Shown here piece by piece: positions 33,418 to 45,360 of a DNA stretch of 64,000 nt (positions are counted from its first letter, which is position 1; every line of letters starts with the position of its first letter). A model generated the notes under the pieces. That model searched no databases. It saw only the letters and a program-made list of their open reading frames with translations, and was not told where the DNA came from. Both the position numbers and the translations under genes were made by a program. Source of the DNA: Holothuria scabra. Its lineage: Eukaryota > Echinodermata > Holothuroidea > Aspidochirotida > Holothuriidae. The stretch covers positions 26,393,455-26,457,454 of the forward strand of contig CM074180.1 of assembly GCA_037179385.1 (NCBI GenBank), read 5' to 3'.

Positions 33418-34070
33418 CAGTGGCGTAGCTACAGGTGGCAGGGGGCAACCCCCCCCCCCCCCCGGCTCGAAAAAAGTGAAAAATTCTGAAATTTGCCATT
33501 TGAGACTCCATATTTGTGATAAATGTTCAAAACATGCAAAATTTCCCGCGCCAAATTTCAATCTCTAGTGTAGTAAGTGGTCGCTCATAAGTCTAGTGGT
33601 TACCTTTTCCGAGCCCTTACAGTGCCGTTTCCCCAAATTTCCTTCAATGCAGGCCCTTAGTTTTGAGATATTTTGTCTAAAAGGATACAAAGTTTAGGAA
33701 GCACTTTGAATGTCGCCGGCCGGGGAAGTCTCAATCACCGCACTCCTTAGATAACAAAATATCAGTGTAAAACAACGATCTTTAGTCGACATGCTATCTC
33801 AGATATATGGTAATGAGAAACTCAGATTCCTCAATAGTCCCCCCTAATTTTAGAATGTCCTTACAGGAAACCCAGAATCTACACTATTTTCCGCAATACA
33901 CCCTCCATATTTACAATAGTTGCTTAAAAGAACCTAAGTTTTCGGTGCGCTTCGCGCGCCTCAAATTACGACGTTCCCTATACAGTAGTTTTTACACATA
34001 AGGAAAAAAATCGGAAAATTTGGGTGCTTTCCCTCCCTCCTCCCCCCGGAAAAGTCTAGCTACGCAACTG
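33418..34070. mobile_element. hAT element, CAGTGGCGTAGC terminus
   Basis: The left end is CAGTGGCGTAGCTACAGG, and the right end AGTCTAGCTACGCAACTG is its inverse. The flanks AAGGATCT and ATGGATCC agree at 6 of 8 bases, so this is an older insertion. The interior resembles 24123-24425. The right end lies 578 bp upstream of the receptor start codon. Confidence 0.7.
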
Positions 34071-34607
34071 ATGGATCCAAATACATTAAGAAAAAGGATA
34101 TAAAATTTGTTTGCAGCTTCATATTCTGTTATTATTAAAAGCCGGGCATAATGGTCGGAAGTGGTCAAGTTTAACTGCAGTTTAACTGCTTTCCTCGATT
34201 TCTTTACGTTCATCCAGATCCAACCTGTTTACCTCTGTCGTGACTTCTTCCGCTTACTTTTGCTAGCAGTGACGATACCTTGCTGGATTTTAAACTTTAA
34301 AAGGATATACCCTATAAAGCATGCCACGAGAAGCGGATGTGCTCAGGCTTCACCTTGTAATGTGGCTGTTGAGTCGGTTGATGCAAACCTACACTGCTGC
34401 TTGCGGAGTGTATACACTTATACACATGGCAATTGACAACAACAATTGGGTACGATAGCCTTCTCTGTGGCAGTTGTCTGTATGGCATTATTTACCGCCA
34501 AATGTTTCGAGGGATTTCTACAATTGAAGAAGGAATATACGATTTGTTCAATCGGATCAATGTGTTGACATATTCAACCCAGCGGGCAAAAACAAATTGA
34601 TAAGCCC

Positions 34608-34614
34608 TATTTAA
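34608..34614 (+). promoter_or_regulatory. Possible TATA box of the receptor gene
   Basis: TATTTAA lies 34 bp upstream of the start codon at 34648. If used, the 5' leader would be very short. The call rests on motif and position only. Confidence 0.3.
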
Positions 34615-34647
34615 CGGTACTGCGATACATCAGCACTAGTCCATACA

Positions 34648-34738
34648 ATGGATCTTATTACCCCATTATCCCGAAGAGTGGCAGTTGCAGTGATACTATG
34701 TCTAGTACTTTGCATCAGTTTTGTGAAACCGTCCGAAG
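34648..34738 (+). CDS. IgGFc-binding-type receptor, exon 1 (signal peptide)
   Basis: ATG in a strong context (ACAATGG) starts 30 codons plus one base, ending at the donor GAAG/GTAAAC. The peptide is a textbook signal sequence: a short basic N-region (LSRR), a hydrophobic core (VAVAVILCLVLC) and then ISFVKPSE. The last base G plus AT from the acceptor at 51596 makes GAT (Asp31), so the phases match exactly. The long exon alone has no signal peptide, and its frame upstream of 51596 is a pyrimidine-rich acceptor. This exon supplies what is missing. Other exons inside the intron cannot be excluded, but none with matching phases was found. Confidence 0.75.
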
Positions 34739-35118
34739 GTAAACATTTTATTCTATTTTATTCTATACGGTAGAATATAGAAACGTTTGAAGAATGCATA
34801 ATTAACTTGACCATATTGTATAGGAAACACTTCATATAGCTTCATATCGAAATTACTCGAATATCGGAAAAATACTGCTTCATCGAATTTGACATTCTAG
34901 TCCCTGGTACGTTACAGGATTAAGAAAGTTTTCTTGTTGGGCGCCTGTTGCATAGGTATGGACGTATAGTTTAAATCTGTCGTTGTAGGTATATAATTAG
35001 AGAAAAACGGTTTATCAGTAATAGTATACAAAGGTAACCTAAAAATTTAACACAATTGTTAATATTTTGTTTCCTCAGTTGGAAATGCATCCGGACTATG
35101 TGGAAACAGCATTTACAA

Positions 35119-35464
35119 CATAGTTTCCAAATCTTGGGGTCGCGACCCCAAAAGGGGTTGCAAAGCACTAATCACGGGGTCGCGGACTAAAGGCCCAAAA
35201 TATTTGAAAAGTCGTCGCTCTGTAACCCCAAAACGTCAAATGTCACTGAGGCCTACCCAGAAATTCTGGCTAGAAGACAACAGACTAGTTAAACCAAACA
35301 TGAACTAAACACATTGCTCACGCTACCTCGTGATTTCAAATGCGATAACTACAATCATTAGAAACAGTAAGGTGTTAAGTGCCGATTTGATTTTGTGATT
35401 CTTTTTAAGGTGCATGAGTTAATTGTAATTACGATCTGATGCTGATAAAGGTTAGGAATCCCTG
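35119..35464. mobile_element. hAT MITE with GGGTCGCGACCCC motif
   Basis: The left end CATAGTTTCCAAATCTTGGG is followed by the palindrome GGGGTCGCGACCCC. The right end AAAGGTTAGGAATCCCTG is its imperfect inverse. The flanks ATTTACAA and ATTCACGC share 5 of 8 bases. A TTCCNAANCTT terminus with GGGTCGCGACCC recurs in animal hAT MITEs. Confidence 0.55.
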
Positions 35465-36304
35465 ATTCACGCCGACAGTACCTTATACGGAACAGTCTCC
35501 GATCTCTCCTCCAGTGGGAACTTTCTTAACCAGTTAACACATGGCTGGAGGATAACATATGCTACACAGTCTGCTACGCAGGTAACAAACGGGGCTGAAA
35601 TTTTCCTCGGATAGTTAAATTTCTTGACATGTTTATGGCAGAATATAGGTACGACTCGAAAAAAAGATAATTTTGCTTGGGTTACCTGTTCACTTTTAGC
35701 AGCAGTACTGGAACTATACAGAGATTTGTCAGAATGACAATGTTATTATACAGTTAGCCGAGAGCCGACGCATATTCCACTTTTAGATATTACACCGATT
35801 GGTCTACAAGGAATTGTCGGGAGGGGGGTTAGAGATTAAAATGGGTGGGGTTTAAGGGGTTGGGCAAAATAAAGTTCTGTTTGAAGAACGGAGGGAGGGG
35901 GCAATGTGTGAGTAGCCGCGGGGACTAAATTGTTACACTAAACGGGATACGCGTATAGCGTATAAATGTCTGTAACATTACAAAATTTTTGTACAATTAC
36001 TGAAGGGAAAATAAAAACATCCAAAAAGAACACATCAAAAGTGCTGCGAAAGAGTTGACAGCCTTTCTATGTATTCTTTTTGTTTCCCTGTATTTTCTGT
36101 AAATGTAAACACATTTTTTTACGGTACGGTAGGGAAAACTTTTTTGCATGATATACCTCCCAATAGCCGGATGATGTATGGCGGATGATGAAATCACAGG
36201 TTAACAATGGTACATGGTAAAGTATGTGCATCTAAACATGGCTCACTCCTTAAAGTCTTCTGAAAAATTGACGGTCTCTTTGAATCACGACTGAGACCAT
36301 CTTC

Positions 36305-37136
36305 TATGGCAAGCGAAATGTCCAATAATTAGAAAGACCAAGTTTTTCGTCGAAAAATCAGGTTAATCAGGAAAAAACAGGTTTATCGATCAAAAACAAT
36401 ATTTATCGCCGATGAAATCGGTTTTCGACCGACAGACTTGGTTATTCGACCGATAAACTTGTTTCTTTGATCGATAAACCTGGTTTTTCGACCGATAAAC
36501 CTGGTTTTTCGAATCACTGTACAAACCGTATCCAAAAACCAAGTTTATCAATCGAAAAAACCGAACTTCTTGATGATGCCCTCTTTAGAAGTTACGGATT
36601 TAAGCTATGCAATATGATACGTACTGAACGTATGTACTGAGCTGCATGCAAGTTGTTACATAGCCCATCAATTTAAAGGAGACGCCATCTAGCATGTCGT
36701 GGTCGCAGAAAGTAGTAGCCTACCGGCAAATCACCATGGTTAACGAAAAATCAAGTTTTTCGAAATAATCGGAAAACTTGGTTTTTCTACCGATAAACTT
36801 GGTGTTTCTACGTACTGGACGTTTTGCATTGAAAAACATGGTTTTTCGTCCGATGAACTTGGTTTTTCGATCGATGAACTTGGATGTTCTGATTTATTGG
36901 ACATTCTTTTTCGAAAAACCAAGTTTATCTTTCGATATACCAGATAGATGGAAAAACTTGGAATTTCGACTGAAAATCCAAGGTTTTCGACCGATAAGCC
37001 AAGTTATTTTGAAAATGTAAGTTTCTTCAACCGATATACCAAGATATGGAGATAATCTTGGTTTTTCGATCGATAATCTTGGTTTTTCGACCGATAAACT
37101 TTGTTTTTCTAATTATTGGACATTTCGCTTGCGATA
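36305..37136. mobile_element. Palindrome-array element, TATGGCAAGC termini, perfect 6-bp TSD
   Basis: The left end is TATGGCAAGCGAAATGTCC. The right end is its inverse with one mismatch, extending through TAATTAGAAA. ATCTTC flanks it exactly (36299-36304 and 37137-37142). Two blocks (36325-36515 and 36745-37110) are filled with units like CTTGGTTTTTCGACCGATAAA in both orientations. Core TCGA-type starts at 36386, 36406, 36425, 36446, 36467, 36488 and 36509 are 19-21 bp apart. In the second block they recur at 21-bp or about 39-bp steps. The blocks are separated by unique sequence. No gene. Confidence 0.8.
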
Positions 37137-38956
37137 ATCTTCTCTAGCAGAGCCAGAGAGAAGTGGGAGCATTTTGCAACAATCCCAGGCCTCCGGATGG
37201 AGACCGATTGCAAATGTAATATTAGATTTGTCTACATTCAGACATTAAATTTTCCGTCTATCCCATCTGTAATACCGCCTCCCAAATTACGAAATATATG
37301 TCAGGGGCCAAATGTTTAAAAATGTATAGGCCTAAGGGCCACAGCAAACTTGTCTCTCAGTGGGGATTGCATTGTCCCCTCCTTGGCCACGGGCCAGGTA
37401 GGTTTCAGTTTAAAATTGGCAATAAAGTTGACCACATGTCAACATCAATCCAGTGATAAACCGGCTCATAGCATATTATGTACTAGGCCTATGTACGTAT
37501 GAATTGTAAGACTCACCCTTTGTTCCCGGTTAAGGTCGGCAATGTTAACCCTTGAGTCTCGTGTAACATTTCATCGACTTTGACCAACATTTCAAATAGA
37601 ATATGATGCACCTTTGCTATATATGTTAGGATGCTTTGATGCAACTTTTGAAGGATTTTGTCAAACGTCTGCGTCCCTGTCGCAACTCGATGCTCTGACG
37701 AATACGGCACACACTCCACTCATTCACGTATGCAGGGAATAAGGGGGCATGTCTTACCAGGGAGCTGTCTTTAACAATGGAAGCTCTCTGGTCTTAAAAT
37801 TGATTAGTCTATTGATAAGTGCATTAGGCTTGAGAAAAACTGGTAACCACAGGAACAATATGAAACTCATCCTTCAGAAATATTGTCTTACGTACACGGT
37901 ACACCCTCCTTTCAAAAAGGACACCCAATTAGGGTGTCTGTGTTTTCGACGTAATTGGAGCGGGACTTTCACTCACATAGAGAAAGTTAATACAACCCTT
38001 TGATATAATTCAGGGGGAGAGCTAGGGATTCATCTTCAGGGTTTTTTGTTTTTTTGTTTTTTTTTTTGGGGGGGGGGGGGACTATCCCTCAACATTTTTG
38101 AATGGAGACTTTAGTCCCTGTACATGATCCCCCATGCTGTACATATGCATATATAAACCTTAGGATATGCGTCCTTGCGTGGGATATGCTTGATAGTATT
38201 GATCCAAACATAAGATGGATCTGTTATAGGAAGTAATTATATAGAAAAGAGCCTAATTATTGAAGCCTTGTGCTGTGTTATGTTGACTTGTTGAACCAGG
38301 GTGGATCTTTTGTTAAAGGAAAAATGAAATATAAGAAAATTGAGTTTTGCCTGTAGTGTGATATATGGTATATGCAATAGATATCGATACAAAAACATGG
38401 TAATACGCAGTGCAATATAATTAAACAAAAAAAAAACAAAGCAAAAGAGTTGAACAAAAAATGGAGTTGAACTAAAAATAGAAATTACGGCAGCTCCTTG
38501 GTATGACCGAGCCAGGAGTCGACCTCCTGACCTCAAATCTGATGCTCTAACAACTTAACCGTATTCAGTAGGCCCCAAACAGCGAGGGCGGATTGTACAA
38601 AGCCTATGTATGTATATCTTAAGGTGTAGTATCTTTATCGAAAGCGAATATTTAAAAGTATTTGAGAGTAATACATATGTATGAAGCTATGTCATTTGAA
38701 CACCTTTGAACTTTGTATTTGGCCCGAACTACGAAAAAGGGATTTCTATCTGCTTCTCAACGGGTTAGAGCATTAGAAAACTATAAAAAACATAACCTTG
38801 GGTCTTAACAGATTACGTAACTACACAACTAACAACACTTCACCACTGTGGTCTAAAATTTGGAACGGTTTGAAAATGAACATAAAACAAGGGAATTGTA
38901 AATAAATGTAGAAGGGGTTTTTACATATATTGTTAAGCAGTTTGACAATAGCTTAA

Positions 38957-39253
38957 AGGGCCAAACCTCTCACCCCAAACTACAGTTTTGGTACGGGGGT
39001 ACAAAAATTCTCAATTGGCTCAGCTCTTTGATTGACAGCTAATTCAAACAATGCAGAGTACCAAAGCTTATACTACACAGCGTGAACGGTACGGAGGTGT
39101 GTTTTCATGATATAAATTGAGTTTTTCCTTGCTCACCTTGGAGCAATAAACTGAGATTGTGTCTGGATGAGCATGAATTTCAGACAATTGTGGGAGGGCT
39201 TAGGTAAGAAGGTCAGGAGAACTGGTAATATTTGGCTTGAGAGAACTGAGCCT
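38957..39253. mobile_element. TTAA-flanked MITE family P, copy 1
   Basis: The left end AGGGCCAAACCTCTCACCCC follows TTAA (38953-38956). The right end GAGAGAACTGAGCCT precedes TCAA. The interior has AAATTCTCAATTGGCTCAGC and AATAAACTGAGATTGTGTC, shared with the copies at 42219, 47073, 51261 and 60293. The TTAA target suits piggyBac or Kolobok. Confidence 0.65.
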
Positions 39254-39930
39254 TCAATGATTTAAACATGTGTGGTCGGCTATATTGGAGTTCTTTCTTT
39301 CCTTTTCACCTTTAGAATAACTTACTTTAGATCGGTTCATTGTTCGAATCGAAAACATTCGATATTATGATTGTAATATCTACCACTTCCGTCAGCTTTG
39401 TTCTTTTCTCTTCCACTATTATGTTTTCTTAGCTTGAAGCTTGGTTCTGAACTTTTCTTAGTCTAAGGTAGACTATGCATTGCCTTCTACTGAATCAGGA
39501 AAATTGTGGGAATAATTCATATTCTTATGAAAACCCCACTTTCAATCTATCCAATGCCCGTAGAGGATCATCTGCCAGTCAAACTTTAACAAAATTGGTT
39601 CTTGACCTGCATGGCGAAAATCCCTGGCAGATCTATGCAGAATTGGACGTAGTTAAGTTTCGGACTTGAGTTTCTATTATACTGGAATTGGAACTGGCCA
39701 GTGATGACAGGTCTAGGAATTAAATAAATCCGGAACGAGCAGGCTCATTTTGCTTGGGTCGGACGGAGTCCACAAAATAAAAGATTCATCATGCTAATTA
39801 ATATTTTAATATTTTGTTGCTCACCTAATTCCATGAATGTTCACAGAAGGTACAACTAAATTAACGCACAGGGTAGGTCAGATTATGAACTTGACTCTAG
39901 TACCAAATGACATTCAGTAACTGTGCTTTA

Positions 39931-40350
39931 AAACAAAGATATTATAAACGCAGATACCAAACTTAAGCTGGCGCGGTGACTCCTCGCGGTGGCCGATTCG
40001 GAGAGGCGGAAGTGCTGATCATTGATCGCGACGCGATTCCTTAATACATCTCATTTATATGGAAGTCTCTTGCTTTTCGAGACTTTCCACTCAAGAACAC
40101 TTGGACGTGAAGGCACAACGACCGGTTTTAAGTTCTTGGACTTGCTGATTGGTCAGTTTCTATGGCATATTTACAAATACAAGCGCACATCTGTACACGC
40201 GTTAACGTTCTAACGTGCTAACAACGACGAATCAACTGATAAGTTCGTTTTCCAAGCACGCAGAAGTGCGCGTCAATTACCCCGGACTATACACACAGAA
40301 ATGTATGTGGACTCTTTTGACGCCCTCCGGTCACGGCGTTTGTTTATAGA
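39931..40350. repeat. Partial terminal repeat of the foldback family plus unique sequence
   Basis: The segment AAGATATTATAAACGCAGAT, ACCAAACTTAAGC and GTGACTCCTCGCGG duplicates the left terminus of the element starting at 40351. It may be the surviving end of a second, older copy. The remainder (to 40350) is non-coding and less AT-rich than average. Confidence 0.45.
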
Positions 40351-41140
40351 CGTTATGAACCAAAGATATTATGAACGTAGATACCAAACTCCTATCTCTA
40401 CACTGTTAGACGCGCTCACTCCTCACGGAGGCTCAATTGGAGGAGCGGAAGTGTAACTACGTAGTAAACCATACGGGACGCGCTTGCTTGTTGAATTTGT
40501 ACACACCGTGCATATCACAGTGCACGCAGTGCACGCCGGAACCGCCATGCTGGAGGACATTCATGCCAAATACACGTGGCTTTGTGCCAAACGCACTGCA
40601 CAAAGCCACGTGTATTGTGCATGAATGTCCTCCAGCATGGCGGTTCCGTCACGCAATTGCAAAGCCTCTATACGCCCACAATATATTTCTGTGTGTATAG
40701 AGGCTTTGCAATTGCGTCACGGAACCGCCATGCTGGAGGACATTCATGCCAAATACACGTGGCTTTGTGCCGAACGCATTGCACAGTGTGCACTGTGATA
40801 TGCACGGTGTGTACAAATTCAACAAGCAAGCGCGTCCCGTATGGTTTACTACGTAGTTACATGTACTCCAACATGGCCGCCGGAGAGTATTATGACGTCA
40901 TGTGAAAAGCCTCTATAGCACTCATGCTTAAAACGTACGGACGCTGACATCTCGTCACAATGAATTTCTGTCACACACTCCCTAGTTATGTACGAATGTC
41001 ATTGTACAGAATTTTGCCCATGTCAAATGAACACTCCCGCACCTCCGATTAAGCATTCGTGGGGAGTCAGCGCGTCTAACAGTGTAGGGAAAGGAGTCTG
41101 GTACCTACGTTTATAAAAAAAAAAAAAAACCTTTATAACG
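40351..41140. mobile_element. Nested foldback element
   Basis: The terminal arms are long and imperfect. The left includes AACGTAGATACCAAACTCC and CTACACTGTTAGACGCGCT; the right end, near 41054-41140, is their inverse with a few differences plus an A-run. Inside lies a 73-bp perfect inverted repeat (40453-40525 with 40788-40860). This in turn encloses two further hairpins and three copies of one 50-bp segment. No TSD was recognised, and there is no coding capacity. Confidence 0.65.
40453..40860. repeat. Multi-branched palindrome
   Basis: The outer arms of 73 bp are identical after inversion. Hairpin A pairs 40538-40587 with 40598-40647 at 48 of 50 positions. Hairpin B pairs 40651-40673 with 40695-40717 at 23 of 23. 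The 50-bp segment of hairpin A recurs as an exact direct copy at 40721-40770, so it could also pair with 40598-40647. Confidence 0.9.
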
Positions 41141-42218
41141 CCATCATCATGGCATGCTGCAAAGTAAATTGACTGCAACTGGGAACACTGTAGAATCGAT
41201 ATTGGCTTGGAACCGGGCTATTTGGTTGACCAGACGGAAATACGGGGAGAGGTGGGAGTAGGACAGGAAGAAACTATATCACCTTAGTTTTCCAAAATAT
41301 GCCCCGTAGCTTTCTTTCCGTTATTCTAAGAATTAATTGCTTACTGAAAAGCTATAGGCTTTTGTTTCCAATTTAGTTCTTGACATTCACCAGTGGTGGA
41401 CTCAGACGGGGAGCATCAACCCCACACCCACTTCATATTGGCCGTCATGAGTTTTTGTGAATATGCTCTCACGTGTGTCAAATGTAACTCGATTTTATCC
41501 CTTTCCCTTAAGTAAAATTTCCAAAGGGAGAGGACAGCCATATTTCCCCACCCGGACAGCGATCAACCAAACCTGGTGCCCCTCTATCGAGATGAATGGA
41601 TACGCACTGCTCACAATTCCTCACGTTTCAGTAGGAAATATCCAGGTTGTATAACCCGATAAAATTCAGTCTTCTACTTTTGTAGTTTATTTTCTAACCT
41701 TTTCAAACTTTTTGGGAAGGATTATAAATCACATTCTAAACACGGTTGGTTAGAAAGTTTACCATCACTAAATACGCCTATGTAAATAGTAAAATTGGAG
41801 AAAGTAGGCTAAGCAATGCAGGTACAGACACTTGTTGAACAAATTTCATCGCCACTTAATCGAGTTACCAACCTCTCGGTAATCAACATCTGCTAAGGAA
41901 ACTTTACATCAGTTTCAGTATTTTCACAGTACGTACCCGATGTCAGTCAACTTTCTATGCGCCTATTTGTAGAGGGCAGTAACATCAACTAACCTGTAGT
42001 TGTGACATATCGGTAAAGCAATGCATCTCCTCTTATTTCCTTGACACTGTCAATATGTATAACATTAATAATTCAAGAGGTTGATTAAAATAAACCATTG
42101 ACGAGTTAGCATATCTGGTATATCTGGGCTGAAGGTTTTCGCCTTTTACGTGTAAAAGTCCTTATTATATACTGAGCTAGTGATTTGTCATGGTTCATGA
42201 AGCCTGCGTTTTCATTAC

Positions 42219-42525
42219 TGGCAGTCAACTGGCACCCAAAACTACAATTTTTTTGTAGCAGGCCTAGTCTAAAGAAATTCTAAATTGGCACAGCTCTTTG
42301 ATTTACAGCACATTGAAAAATTGGAGGGAATTATAACCCATATTACACAAAGTGTACTGTACTGAGAGCCGGTTTTGATTACACATTGGGGCCTTGTATG
42401 ACACTATAACGCTGAGAGATAAACTGGGCCTTGTTTCAGGCTGGATCATGAAGATGAGTTATGGGATGGCCTCAGTAAATTAGAGGTTAGGAGAATTGGA
42501 ACGGTTTGTGGTGAGAGGATTCGGC
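42219..42525. mobile_element. TTAA-type MITE family P, copy 2 (decayed)
   Basis: It contains AATTGGCACAGCTCTTTGAT and a right part with GAGGTTAGGAGAATTGGAAC and GTGAGAGGATTCGGCT, as in the other copies. The flanks TTAC and TTAG look like mutated TTAA. Confidence 0.5.
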
Positions 42526-42903
42526 TTTAGACTTTAAGATTTAAGTTGTCAAATGAGGGAGTGTCTTTATTTGCAAATTTCTGGGTTCCTAAATCTGGGC
42601 CGTCTTATGTGATTGACGGATGGAAGATATTAGAGTGATGATTATTAAGCAATCCTTGCTGGCGTTTATTGCAGTTTTGGTATGATATATTGATTTGTCC
42701 TAAAATGATAACTGGAACAAAACTATAACCTGACAACGTGACAAAATGACTCTTTAGATTACACAGAAAAGGAAATTAATGGGGACTCATAAGGATTCCC
42801 TATTTATTATTATTTTTTTTTTTTTTACTTTTTGAAGCAAGCACCGTGTTTACCACTTTACCTTCGTCGAAAGTTCCTACAAGTATACACCTTGCAGCAC
42901 ATA

Positions 42904-43977
42904 CACTCCAAAAATGATTACCCAACCTGGACAAAAAAAAAATACCCAACCGTTGGTTCCGTATGCCTCCTGACCGGAATTGGGTAAAAAATGCCCAACT
43001 CAGCTGGTTAAGCGTTTTACTCACAAGATGGGCAAAGAAATTACCCAACCATTTCACCCAACTACTTTTGCCCAACAAATGGTTAAAATTTGTACCAAGA
43101 CGTTTGTCCAACAGCTGTACTGTTGGGTGCTTATTTGAATTTTGATATAACCTGATAATTATAATTATATGATTTGGATAAGACGGAGATTTAACAAAGT
43201 ACCCTAACACATACACCGTTTGTCCTCCAAGAGTGGTTGGGGGGTTTTACGTACTTGGAAACGGACACGGTCGGAACAAAGTTCCAAACAAATTCCGGAA
43301 CTAACAACGAACAAACGTACAAAACATTTTTTTTTTTTTTGTAGGAAGAACATTATTTTCATTCTCAACATATATACATACAAAACATCAAATTGAAGGA
43401 TAAAAATAATAATATCAAAGTGCGTCGTCGCTGGTGCCCCGTCGTAGTTGTTGTTTGTAAATGTTTTGTACGTTTACAAACAACAACTACGACGGGGCAC
43501 CAGCGACGACGCACTTTGTAAGTAAACAGTGAAGTTTGTAGTTTAGGGTAACTCAATCGTAAACTTTGTATTTCTTCTCCCTTGATTACGTAGTAGTAAA
43601 AACTTTATTTCTATAACCGCCATTGCTCTTTAAGTAATTTCGTCCAGATTTTTACTGCTATTCTACCGTTAGGCTTTTATTTACCAAATACAACCTTATT
43701 CAACCATGAGATCTTCTAATTAACCACTTATATTACACTAATTATCTGTAAAACTTAAGTGATCTTTAACTAATCATCTGATTGGTCAATCACATTTACC
43801 CAACTGTTGGGTACTTTAAAACTTGCCCAACACCTTTTACCAACACCTGGATTTTACCCAACCTTAATTTGCCCAAAAAAGGGGTACAGTTGTTTACCCA
43901 TTTGTTCAGCGATAATTTGCCCATGTTGAGCGTTTTGTATTTTGCCCAACGCTTTTTACCCAACAGTTTTTAGAGTG
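42904..43977. mobile_element. CACTC-terminus element with TACCCAAC subterminal repeats
   Basis: The termini are CACTCCAAAAATGATTACCC and, inverted, CACTCTAAAAACTGTTGGGT, with TA on both sides. About ten TACCCAAC/GTTGGGTA or TGCCCAAC variants crowd the left 240 bp, and about nine the right 190 bp, in both orientations. CACT termini with short subterminal repeats suggest CACTA/EnSpm; TA flanks would also fit Tc1/mariner. A 46-bp perfect hairpin sits near the centre. Confidence 0.6.
43416..43518. repeat. Perfect 46-bp-arm hairpin
   Basis: The arms 43416-43461 and 43473-43518 are perfectly complementary, with an 11-base loop (TGTTTTGTACG). The arm starts CAAAGTGCGTCGTCGCTGG and is richer in GC than its surroundings. 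Pairing stops abruptly outside the arms. Confidence 0.95.
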
Positions 43978-44847
43978 TATATGTTTGTGAAACCATCATG
44001 GCGTCATAAACATTTAAACTAATCTGTCGTGAAACAAAATTCGCCACTCCCTCTTCTCAAAGCAGCTTTTCAAAAGTCATGTAGAACAAATGAAAAAGAA
44101 CATGACGTTATAATTGTATGTGGACGGAATATAGACAAACAGACGGAGTGATAGCACTAAAGATTACATGTATACAATACAGGACTGATTAGTCTATATA
44201 TAGTGTCTGTACTCTTCATCCTTTCTTCCTCAGTTTATCATTAAAGAAAGCCTAAAACAACTAGTCCATCCGTTATATATGTTGACCTGTTGATAGTTTG
44301 ACCAGTTTGTTTTGATACCACTTGAGATAGTTAGATAACTGTATTTTTCGGTTTAGATATCTGTTCGGTGGGGACAGTTATAGTTCCGGTGTTTTAACGC
44401 TCACATGAAGAATTCTTCCATGCATCTATAGGAATAAGTCCTGGCATTGGGAAATCTTTCTTCGATCGAATTCTATAGCTAGTGGTTGTGATACTATTGT
44501 GTAGGTGGGGGCAGGTAACTAAGGGGAACTAGGGGAACCCCAACTAGCAAGGTCGTGGTTCTGGCATGATAAAATATATTTCGATTTTCGCAAGGTTAAA
44601 CTCCGAAATCATAAGTGTATGATGTATTATGAACAAAAATGTACGGTTCTGTTCTTGCACAATATTACTGCCGACAAATTAATGTATGAATTCACAGAAT
44701 TCAGTGATAGAATCAACGTTCTTTAGGCTCTACTGACTGGTTATCAGTTGGAATCTTGCATCCAATTGGTTAAACACTGGCCGGTAGTCTCGAACTCATC
44801 GGCCGTTACAATGATATGCAGAAACCTCTAGCAATCATAGGCGGGAG

Positions 44848-45081
44848 CAGTAGCGGCACCAGGATCAAAAAAGTGGGGGCAAAAGGAGAGCAAAAGAAAA
44901 TGCTGGGCAGAAAAATTTCGCGCGAAGCGCGAAATCGAGCGCGAAACGCTAGTTGTAACGGACGGGGTTCAGGGTTCCACTCATTCCACTATTATTCCAG
45001 AGCTGATGGGGGGGGGGGGGGGGAAACTAGGGGAAAAGATTCTGACTTGGGGGAAAATGTCCCTCGTTGGTGCCGCCACTG
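44848..45081. mobile_element. hAT MITE, near-perfect 8-bp TSD
   Basis: The 234-bp element begins CAGTAGCGGCACCAGGAT and ends GTTGGTGCCGCCACTG. The flanks GGCGGGAG (44840-44847) and GACGGGAG (45082-45089) agree at 7 of 8 bases. It has an internal GCGCGAAGCGCGAAA palindrome and a G-run. Confidence 0.8.
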
Positions 45082-45116
45082 GACGGGAGCGTGCATTTTG
45101 CTAGTCATGCATGTAG

Positions 45117-45360
45117 ACCATATGCATTAACGACACTCTGACGTCATCCTTGGGGCAATTAATAGACATTGTGCAGTGACGACTCACTGACGTCATACTT
45201 TGGGCAGAACAAAGGAACACGTGGCCACACGCATAAGAATTCTCCCTGTGCCTGTATAGCAGATTATGCACGTATTCGACTGGTTGACAAATCAGCTGTC
45301 TGTATTTGTCTGTGAGTGGTTTGTTTTGCCCCCAAAGGAGGGAGTACTTTCTGCACTGCT
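45117..45360. mobile_element. MITE, TAGACC terminus, copy 2
   Basis: It begins TAGACCATATGCATTAACG and carries the same core as 7529-7749 (CTGGTTGACAAATCAGCTG, TGGTTTGTTTTGCCCCCAAA). The right terminus is not recognisable. Confidence 0.5.

Noticed and set aside
42800..43216. 138-codon minus-strand open frame
   Set aside because: It covers the subterminal repeats and terminus of the CACTC element and is low-complexity in origin.
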